Origin: a bacterium
GTDB taxonomy: Bacteria > Actinomycetota > Acidimicrobiia > UBA5794 > ZC4RG35
DNA: 10,955 bases
Assembly (NCBI GenBank): GCA_028819835.1
Contig: JAPPKR010000134.1
Location: 1-10,955 of the forward strand
Direction: 5' to 3'
Position numbers and translations under genes: made by a program. Numbering within the stretch: the stretch's first letter is position 1; the number at the start of each line of letters is the position of its first letter. Positions 1 through 5,269 of the stretch are shown here, one piece after another. The notes below the pieces were generated by a model that ran no database searches, was not told where the DNA came from, and was given only the letters and a program-made list of their open reading frames with translations.

Positions 1-138
1 CGCCAACGGATCCGGACTGTCCCACCCCAACCCCACGTCACCACCCAGCACCCGCTCCGCCGATCTCACCATCTCCGCGTGCACCCAGGTCGCCACCCCC
101 TTCGCCTCCAACGCCCGATCAAACACTACGAACAGCAC
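1..138 (-). CDS. Partial hypothetical protein, N-terminal 46 residues, cut by window edge
   Basis: An open frame runs from a GTG at 138-136 to base 1 without a stop, so only the N-terminus is present. The translation begins MLFVVFDRALEAKGVATW and ends GLGWDSPDPLA. The sequence AGGGGG at 153-148 lies 9 nt before the GTG and is a good ribosome binding site, which decides this start. A second in-frame GTG at 126-124 is less well placed. The gene follows the SAF/CpaB-like gene after 18 nt and shares its strong preference for G-ending codons, so it belongs to the same operon. I do not recognise the family. In Tad-type loci a CpaE/TadZ-like ATPase often follows CpaB, but no P-loop is visible in these 46 residues, so that idea is only contextual. 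Confidence 0.6.
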   Translation of the reverse strand, partial: MLFVVFDRALEAKGVATWVHAEMVRSAERVLGGDVGLGWDSPDPLA

Positions 139-156
139 TGGCGACCACCCCCTAAC

Positions 157-723
157 TCAGCAGCCCGGCCAGCCCACCGCCGGCGACTCCCAAATAGCCA
201 GCGTCTCCAACCCCTCCCCCACCAACCGCGCCACCATATCCGCATCCAACTCCAACGTCACATCACCAGGATCCACTGCACGCAACTCCGCAATCAACAC
301 AGCACACCCACCGGGCTGCCGCCCGAACACCGCCACATCACCAGCCCGCGGGCCCGGCCCGGCCCACAACGACGCGTCCACCGGGAACCGCATCAACGTC
401 GCCGTCTCATCGTCGGGCGCCAATTTCCCCTTCACCAACACCGCTGCAGGCACCACCACTCCATCCGGCAACGCCACCGACGACACCGCCCCACCCGATA
501 GCATCTCCCTCGTAGCGAACAGCGACGCCAACGACTCCGGCGCCGGCACCATCACAAACTCGCCCACCTCTCCGGCGCGCCACTCCCCGATCGTCACCGC
601 CACACCCACCGTCGGTTCCTCATCTCCCCTCAAGAGCCAAATTGAGACCACGCCCACCGCCAATGTCGCCACGATCCACGCCCACTGGGCGGCCGCCAAC
701 CCCAACACCCGCGATTCCAGCAC
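157..723 (-). CDS. SAF-domain (CpaB/RcpC-like) membrane protein
   Basis: This 188-aa protein starts with GTG directly after the TAG stop of the upstream gene (TAGGTG), so translation is probably coupled. Residues about 11-31 form one hydrophobic helix (WAWIVATLAVGVVSIWLL), giving an N-terminal membrane anchor with the rest outside. Residues about 40-98 read like a SAF domain, with the typical ending of the form 'ML.GG.VSS.ALPDGVVVPAAVL'. The remainder, with 'LWAGPGPRAGDVAVFG' and a final hydrophobic strand region, resembles the RcpC/CpaB part that follows SAF. In Flp/Tad pilus systems CpaB is a periplasmic or envelope assembly factor. CpaB proteins are usually longer (about 230-300 aa), so this is a short version. 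Family-level recognition is by eye. The pilus role is inference, since no other Tad component is visible. Codon use is strongly G-ending (TTG, GTG, GCG, TCG), unlike the genes to the right. Confidence 0.72.
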   Translation of the reverse strand: MLESRVLGLAAAQWAWIVATLAVGVVSIWLLRGDEEPTVGVAVTIGEWRAGEVGEFVMVPAPESLASLFATREMLSGGAVSSVALPDGVVVPAAVLVKGKLAPDDETATLMRFPVDASLWAGPGPRAGDVAVFGRQPGGCAVLIAELRAVDPGDVTLELDADMVARLVGEGLETLAIWESPAVGWPGC

Positions 724-2112
724 CTACTCATTCCCCCCAAAACCCGTCGTGGTCCTCTCCCAATCCGAGTAATCCACCAACCTTCGCACCATCGACACCC
801 CCGAATGCAACCTAACCACATCCGTTCTCACCTCGCCATCGTCCGTTGTCTGCACCCGGGCATACAACGACCACTCCCACACCGCCGTGTAAGGCACAAA
901 GAAAGCACACTCCCTCTCCGGATCCGCCTCATCCACATCACACCACTCCGAAGGATCAGGATGGTCCCGTTCCAACGCCTCCCAACGAACCCGCGTCTCT
1001 TCCTGCTCCTCAATCGACATCTGATTCCACCTATCCACCCAATCCTGAGCCACCGACCCGATCTTCAGCCGCTCCGTATACGACCACGGCTTCAGCGAAT
1101 TCCACCTCGACCACGTCTCCACCGAATACCACCAACACCCACCGTCATCCTCAACCGCCGCCGCGGAAGCACCAACAGCCACCGCCCACACCGGCGGCTC
1201 GGCCGACGCAGGCGACGAAATCTTATCCGACGCGATAAACCAATACGACCCGCCGGCCTGGGGAGGCTCATCACCAGCCCACACCGCACCAACCGACCCA
1301 TCATTGGCAAACGACGTCTCCCAACCCACCAAATCACCGATTGAATCCCGCAACTCCTGCTCCTGGTCCGACGACAACCCGCTCGAGCACACCAACGGAA
1401 CAGCCGTCGTCGTAGGCGCGGGTTGAGTGGTAGTGGTCTTGGTGGTTGTGGTCGTCGCACACGGAGGAACAGTCCCCGTCCGATGGCCCCCACCCGAGTG
1501 ATAGGTATAGGTCTGCGACACCCCATCCTTGCAGGACGGCCGGGGAGGATGATTCGCATGACATCCAGATCCATACCGATGAGTCCCACTCGGACACGGT
1601 GTGGGATCGGGTGGCGACGGGCGCGTCGTGGACGTCGTCGTGGTGGACGTGCTGGTGGTCGTTGAAGACGCCGTGGTGGTAGTGGACGTACGGGTAGTAG
1701 TCGTCGTGGAGTTCGTTGTGCTCGTCGTAGTAGGAGCAACATGGGTATGAGGTACGTACTCCCGACAGTCCGATCCCAGGCCCCCAGCCCAAAAGCCCGA
1801 ACACTCCAGCCGCGTCTGGCTGCTGATATTTGAACAGGCGGGGTCGGAGCCCGGAGTGCATGGCACCATGACAGTCCAGACCTCCCATTGTTCGCACTGG
1901 CCGTACCAGTCCCACGAGAGGCATCTGCGGCGTTCCTCGGGTTTTGTCCCGACATATGTGGTGGTCTGGGTGACCGTTCCCGGCCGGGTTCTGGTATCCG
2001 CTCCGGACTGTTGAGGTGACGGGATCAACACCAGTACAACCGCGGCGGCCAGCACCAGGCCCGCCGACCAGAGAATGGAGCGGTGGCGATGGCGGACCTG
2101 CGCCGGAGTCAC
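724..2112 (-). CDS. Membrane-anchored or secreted Thr-rich, Cys-rich protein of unknown function
   Basis: This 462-aa protein starts at a GTG that overlaps the preceding gene's stop by 4 nt (GTGA). Residues 11-30 (a hydrophobic run, SAGLVLAAAVVLVLIP) are a signal peptide or signal anchor. A Cys-rich region follows (64-116, with Cys at about 64, 73, 85, 93, 104 and 116). Next come a Thr/Ser linker (127-164), a Cys/His-rich segment (173-218) with CPSGTH and CHANHP, and a second Thr run (220-237). A Trp-rich acidic domain (242-462) ends in GFGGNE. I do not recognise the terminal domain. The Thr linkers look like extended or glycosylated spacers in an extracytoplasmic protein. Codon choice changes within the gene: the part before the linkers uses mixed C and G third positions, while the part after residue about 240 is strongly G/T-ending with many TCG and TTG codons. 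It sits between the lipoprotein and SAF genes in the operon and shares the CPxGTH motif with the lipoprotein. Confidence 0.82.
   Translation of the reverse strand: MTPAQVRHRHRSILWSAGLVLAAAVVLVLIPSPQQSGADTRTRPGTVTQTTTYVGTKPEERRRCLSWDWYGQCEQWEVWTVMVPCTPGSDPACSNISSQTRLECSGFWAGGLGSDCREYVPHTHVAPTTTSTTNSTTTTTRTSTTTTASSTTTSTSTTTTSTTRPSPPDPTPCPSGTHRYGSGCHANHPPRPSCKDGVSQTYTYHSGGGHRTGTVPPCATTTTTKTTTTQPAPTTTAVPLVCSSGLSSDQEQELRDSIGDLVGWETSFANDGSVGAVWAGDEPPQAGGSYWFIASDKISSPASAEPPVWAVAVGASAAAVEDDGGCWWYSVETWSRWNSLKPWSYTERLKIGSVAQDWVDRWNQMSIEEQEETRVRWEALERDHPDPSEWCDVDEADPERECAFFVPYTAVWEWSLYARVQTTDDGEVRTDVVRLHSGVSMVRRLVDYSDWERTTTGFGGNE
1402..1455 (-). repeat. Second Thr-codon run (low-complexity linker DNA)
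   Basis: This stretch encodes residues about 220-237 of the 462-aa protein, a run of Thr broken by Lys, Gln, Pro and Ala. It is simple-sequence DNA built from ACN codons. It marks roughly where codon bias and strand skew change in the gene. Confidence 0.7.
1621..1734 (-). repeat. First Thr/Ser-codon run (low-complexity linker DNA)
   Basis: This stretch encodes residues about 127-164 of the 462-aa protein, almost entirely Thr and Ser. Imperfect trinucleotide repeats (ACC, ACG, ACT, ACA) make it prone to slippage and length variation. In actinobacterial secreted proteins such tracts are flexible, often glycosylated spacers. Glycosylation here is inference. Confidence 0.75.
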
Positions 2113-3803
2113 GAGGGAGGCACCCCCAAATACTCACCCTCAAGGCGGGGCAGGCCCCTATCCAACCGGTACAGGGTGTTCGGATCATCATTGGCGCGGG
2201 GATCAACGTAATACAGGCGGGTGTTGGGCGGCGGGAGAGACTGGTCGAAGAACCGCGAGTCGGGAAAGTGGGGAGTGGGATCGTCAGGACACCGTAACTC
2301 CCTTTCCGGGACATAGTCAGGAAAGTTCGCGATGGTGCGGTCCATTTTGTCGCAGAACTCTCGGTAAGACTGCCGCCAGGTGCCGTCAGCGGTGCGAACC
2401 ATCAACGTCTCGATCCAGTCCACGGGGCCTCCGATCTGGAAGTCTCCCCGGAGACGCTCCTCCGACACTTCCCGGCCCTGGGCCGCGCTCCATTCGTAAT
2501 AGCGGATGGCCGCCTGCCGTTCCTCCTCGCTCAAATCCCGCACCGGCCAAACCGCCCGCCACTCGAGAAGGATCATCGACGCCTGCGCAAAGCCTCCCCG
2601 CCACTTGACACCCCTGATCTCAGTGGTCTTCGTCGCCCGACCGACAGGTCCCATCCCCGAAGCTATGAACGGGTCCTGTATATTGTCCACCGCCTCCAAC
2701 AGGTCGGCAAGGACCTGGCCATCCCGCACGGCGGCCATCCGTTGCTCGACCGTGCCGGACCAGGCGTACTCGATAGCGGTCTGGACGGCTTGGAGAGTGC
2801 AAGCATCCTCGACCGGTTGGTTCTTGCTCCACACCTCCTCCACCGGTGCGCATTCCCGCCCCAGGGCCTGAGCGGTCCCGGGAAAGCGCGGCTCCGAAAA
2901 AGGAGTGGTGGGACGGATCGAAGGCCCAGGCGGAAACTCAACATCCCAATCCGCGGCCCACGATCCATCGACGCGGGTGACGGCCACCATCAGCGTCTCC
3001 CCAAGGGGAAAGGTGAGCCCGACCGCTATCTGGTTCGGGTGCTCAACCCAACCCACGTCGTAGCGGTGGGGGAAGTAGGTCCCCCCAATCTTCAGCAACT
3101 GGACATTGTGGACGAGTTGGATTGCCTGCCAGAACGTCGCCCGTTCCGCGGCGCCGTCCTCCCGGAGGCCGTGATAGAAGCGGTAAAAGCTATAGGTACC
3201 CCAGTCACGCTCGGACTCGTTCAGATGCCAATCATCCGCACCCACGGAGTGCGGATCAACCAGCGCCACCGCTTCATCGATCAAACCGGGCCGCCACCAC
3301 TCGACCACCACCTCGTCTGCACTCCCACTCCTTTCCTCCACTTCACCCTGCTCTTGATCCTCCTCCGGTTCGGGATGGGGATCCTGCGCCGTAGCCAGGG
3401 GCCCGCACTGCTGGGTGTCTGTGTCCCACCCTCCCCCAGCGGCCTCACAGACATCGGCAGACAAGAGAGACTCCAGGCTCACAATGTCGGCCTCGGCTAC
3501 TTCCTCGGGGGTTGTCGGCGTGTCCGGAGGTGCGATCGGTGTGTCGTCTGGGTGGTCGGGATGGCACTCCCCGCCCTGGTGGGCGTGGGTTCCCTCCGGA
3601 CACTCTTCTTCGACCGCCACCTCAGGGAGGTCACTCTCGACGGCCACCCGTTCTGCGGCATTTTGGGTGGTCGCGGGAAGTAACGGAGGTAGGGCTGAGT
3701 TGATGGTGGCGGCAGGCGCCGGTTCGGTGGTGGGCGGGTGGGCGTCATCCCCGCAGGACGCCAGTATTAGTGCCATCAAGGTGATAGCGCGGGTGGTTGT
3801 CAT
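2109..3803 (-). CDS. Secreted lipoprotein with CPxGTH motif and possible NTF2-like domain
   Basis: The preferred start is the ATG at 3803-3801 (564 aa). It places a signal peptide at the N-terminus (MTTTRAITLMALILASC, lipobox LASC, lipidated Cys17), and GGAG lies 10 nt upstream. A GTG at 3875 is in frame and overlaps the preceding stop (TAGTG), but it would add 24 residues before the signal peptide and would read through two hairpins. After the lipobox comes a Pro/Thr/Glu-rich linker. It holds C68-PEGTH...CHPDHP (68-85) and then a CEAAGGxWD...C motif (119-133). Residues about 165-290 and 332-490 each look like globular domains. The second has the helix-then-strand layout and the ending 'DGTWRQSYREFC' often seen in actinobacterial NTF2-like lipoproteins, which is a moderate to weak assignment. 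The gene's stop overlaps the start of the Thr-rich gene by 4 nt, so the two are translationally coupled. Function is unknown. Confidence 0.82.
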   Translation of the reverse strand: MTTTRAITLMALILASCGDDAHPPTTEPAPAATINSALPPLLPATTQNAAERVAVESDLPEVAVEEECPEGTHAHQGGECHPDHPDDTPIAPPDTPTTPEEVAEADIVSLESLLSADVCEAAGGGWDTDTQQCGPLATAQDPHPEPEEDQEQGEVEERSGSADEVVVEWWRPGLIDEAVALVDPHSVGADDWHLNESERDWGTYSFYRFYHGLREDGAAERATFWQAIQLVHNVQLLKIGGTYFPHRYDVGWVEHPNQIAVGLTFPLGETLMVAVTRVDGSWAADWDVEFPPGPSIRPTTPFSEPRFPGTAQALGRECAPVEEVWSKNQPVEDACTLQAVQTAIEYAWSGTVEQRMAAVRDGQVLADLLEAVDNIQDPFIASGMGPVGRATKTTEIRGVKWRGGFAQASMILLEWRAVWPVRDLSEEERQAAIRYYEWSAAQGREVSEERLRGDFQIGGPVDWIETLMVRTADGTWRQSYREFCDKMDRTIANFPDYVPERELRCPDDPTPHFPDSRFFDQSLPPPNTRLYYVDPRANDDPNTLYRLDRGLPRLEGEYLGVPPS

Positions 3804-3820
3804 CAGGAGGGTTCTCCCTG
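3804..3820 (-). promoter_or_regulatory. Hairpin covering the lipoprotein ribosome binding site
   Basis: On the minus strand the 17 nt directly before the ATG read CAGGGAGAACCCTCCTG. CAGGG can pair with CCTCCTG's end CTCCTG as four Watson-Crick pairs plus one G-U pair, enclosing the GGGAG ribosome binding site. It shares its first three bases with the neighbouring upstream hairpin, so the two structures compete. A regulatory role is inference. Confidence 0.35.
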
Positions 3821-3835
3821 TTGATTCTTCAACAG
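3818..3835 (-). promoter_or_regulatory. Perfect 7-bp stem-loop in the gap before the lipoprotein gene
   Basis: The minus strand reads CTGTTGA-AGAA-TCAACAG, a perfect 7-bp stem with a 4-nt loop. It lies in the 71-bp gap between the PKD-like gene and the lipoprotein start. No U-run follows, so it is not a standard terminator. Its presence supports this gap being untranslated and the lipoprotein starting at 3803. Confidence 0.45.
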
Positions 3836-3874
3836 CGATACACCGCGTTGAACGCCCTAGCCGCTTCCGCCTCA

Positions 3875-4759
3875 CTAGCCCACGACCAGGGAGATCAGTT
3901 CCGTCACCGGATAAGCGTCGATGGAATAGGTGTTAGGGATCCTCAGGGTCTTCATCCCACTGCCCACGGCGTACCAGCCCGACCAGACGAAGGAGGTTGC
4001 GATCTCATAGGCGCCGATCCCGGTCCGGCATCTGGGTCCGTCCTCCTCACAGGTCTTGGCCTGGTAGGTGTGGCTCGCCGCGCCGTCCGGATAGCCCGTC
4101 AGCCGGGAGTGGAGAGCCTCTCCGAATACTTGGGCGGGACCGTCATCCCAGTCGATCCTCACCTGGCGCACCTTCACCTCTGCTTGCAATGATCGGCCGG
4201 TGTAGGGCGACGTCGAGGTGTAATCCCAGGGAGCGGGAGTGGTCAAGGCCGCGAAGGTCTCGATGCCGACCAGGCCGCGGGGAAACGGAGGGTCGAAGGA
4301 GACCCGCGGAGACTGATGGGCGTAGTCCCCGATCTCGCTCCACACAAACCCCTCGATCTCCCCTCTCTCCACCGCCGGCCAGGAACACCGGTGGGCCGTT
4401 CCAATCACCCGGTGCCCACCCCGTCTCCCGTCGGGAGACCAGCCATAAGTCAGATCACCGTCCTCGTGGAGTTCCAGGAACACCCATTGAGTGGACCTGG
4501 TCCCCATGTAGAAACACCCGCTGGAGCTGATCTGCAGGTCAAGACTGCCGAAAGAGGGACCGTAGTGGGAGCCTCGGCGCTCGGTGTGGATACAGTTGGT
4601 CACGGGATAGACCTCCCCGGTTTCCTCGTCGATTGCCGCCCTGACCGTGCACACTCCCTCCGAATGGGTAGGCGGCGCCGACACGGCGGGGAGTGTCTGG
4701 GCCAGTCCCGCCGCCAGCAATGCCCCGCACACCCAAGCCTTCACCCTGGAAATGCTCAC
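3875..4759 (-). CDS. Secreted PKD-like domain protein
   Basis: The preferred start is the GTG at 4759-4757 (294 aa), with GGGAGAGG 5' of it. It gives a clean Sec signal peptide, MSISRVKAWVCGALLAAGLA..., cleaved after AVSA at about residue 28. A longer frame back to 4927 would put about 56 residues ahead of the signal peptide and cross a strong inverted repeat, so I reject it. The mature part has several Cys residues (37, 56, 82, 125, 237, 244), probably forming disulfides. Residues about 198-265 carry the PKD/Ig-like pattern: a 'V.IDWDDG' strand and turn (204-207), then 'ASHTYQ' (228-233), 'AYEIATSFVW' and 'WYAVGSG'. The upstream 'RGLVGIETFAAL' segment recalls a group of actinobacterial secreted proteins of this type, based on memory of the pattern. 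It is the first gene of the minus-strand operon, next to a large regulatory gap. A structural or adhesive surface role is inference. Confidence 0.78.
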   Translation of the reverse strand: MSISRVKAWVCGALLAAGLAQTLPAVSAPPTHSEGVCTVRAAIDEETGEVYPVTNCIHTERRGSHYGPSFGSLDLQISSSGCFYMGTRSTQWVFLELHEDGDLTYGWSPDGRRGGHRVIGTAHRCSWPAVERGEIEGFVWSEIGDYAHQSPRVSFDPPFPRGLVGIETFAALTTPAPWDYTSTSPYTGRSLQAEVKVRQVRIDWDDGPAQVFGEALHSRLTGYPDGAASHTYQAKTCEEDGPRCRTGIGAYEIATSFVWSGWYAVGSGMKTLRIPNTYSIDAYPVTELISLVVG

Positions 4760-4782
4760 GGCCCCTCTCCCATTACTCAACC

Positions 4783-4819
4783 TCCCCACCAGGCTCTCCA
4801 ATCCTTGCCTGGGTGGGGA
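4783..4819 (-). promoter_or_regulatory. Long leader hairpin upstream of the PKD-like gene
   Basis: TCCCCACCAGGC pairs with GCCTGGGTGGGGA across a 12-nt loop, giving 12 pairs with a single bulged G. It begins 24 nt upstream of the GTG start at 4759, so it would form in the 5' leader of the operon mRNA. There is no adjacent U-run on either strand, so I do not call it a terminator. Its role is unknown. Confidence 0.5.
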
Positions 4820-4833
4820 AGAGGCAGGGGTGG

Positions 4834-4867
4834 CGGAGTCCACTCCGGACCAAGGGAGGAGTCCGGA
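4834..4867. promoter_or_regulatory. Cluster of overlapping inverted repeats, possible operator
   Basis: CGGAGT-CC-ACTCCG (4834-4847) is a perfect 6+2+6 inverted repeat. Overlapping it, TCCGGAC (4844-4850) pairs with GTCCGGA (4861-4867) across 10 nt. The palindrome TCCGGA therefore occurs twice, 18 bp apart. This arrangement fits dimeric regulator sites in the divergent promoter region. No regulator can be named. Confidence 0.4.
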
Positions 4868-5023
4868 CACCCGCATCCACCCGCCACCAGGGCCGACAAT
4901 CCCCCGTTTCACCGTTGATGCCGGCAAAATGCCCCTGCCTCTTCACTTCCCCTCCTTCATCGGTGGCGAGACCGAAAGTTACATACGTCGCGGCGCCCCG
5001 GAGGAAGGAACGGCGGGTGTTGT

Positions 5024-5051
5024 ATCGCGACCTTCCAGGACTAATCGCGAC
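5024..5051. promoter_or_regulatory. Direct repeat ATCGCGAC, two copies 20 bp apart
   Basis: ATCGCGAC occurs at 5024-5031 and 5044-5051, a start-to-start distance of 20 bp, close to two helical turns. The TCGCGA core is itself palindromic. It could be a pair of regulator sites on one face of the DNA. In GC-rich DNA a chance occurrence is quite possible. Confidence 0.25.
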
Positions 5052-5191
5052 GATGGAAACGGCGCCTACCCGGCGGGCCGGGTCCCGCGTATCGGGGACC
5101 GACCGCCACCGAGTTGGATAGAACTCCCGCAACAGTGACGCACAGGAAGTTCGCTCCGTCAACGACTTAAGCCACGGCTTCGGGGTATGGT

Positions 5192-5269
5192 GAGAGGCAT
5201 GGGTTGGTCGCGAAGCGGAGGGCGCCGAGGGAGAGGCATGGGTTGGTCGCGAAGCGGAGGGCGCCGAGG
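5192..5269 (+). repeat. Perfect tandem duplication, 2 x 39 bp
   Basis: Bases 5192-5230 and 5231-5269 are identical. The unit begins GAGAGGCATGGG and ends GGCGCCGAGG. Thirty-nine bases equal 13 codons, so the reading frame is kept (RGMGWSRSGGRRG twice if translated). Each copy contains an ATG preceded by GAGAGG. The end of copy 1 gives copy 2's ATG (5238) a GAGGG ribosome binding site at a 6-nt spacing. Exact identity points to a recent duplication. Confidence 0.9.

Larger units (their letters stand above)
4760..5186. promoter_or_regulatory. Divergent intergenic region between the surface operon and the DUF4349 gene
   Basis: No credible gene lies here. Open frames through it on both strands lack ribosome binding sites, and their composition reads as shadow coding. 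The region must hold the promoters of both divergent units, though I see no confident -35/-10 pair. It contains a bulged 12-bp inverted repeat at 4783-4819, an overlapping cluster of short inverted repeats at 4834-4867 and a direct repeat of ATCGCGAC at 5024-5051, each listed separately. Confidence 0.6.

Noticed and set aside
1092..2314. Two long minus-strand frames overlapping the Thr-rich and lipoprotein genes
   Set aside because: They are Arg/Pro-rich or His/Asp-rich out-of-frame readings of the real genes and of the Thr-codon runs. The chosen frames carry signal sequences and exact start/stop overlaps.
2742..3683. Open plus-strand frame of 313 codons
   Set aside because: It lies antisense to the lipoprotein gene, whose frame has a signal peptide, lipobox and operon overlaps. 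The plus-strand translation has no recognisable domain and no ribosome binding site.
5192..5269. Start of a CRISPR array or a transposon end
   Set aside because: There are only two copies with no spacer between them, no terminal inverted repeats and no cas or transposase gene nearby.
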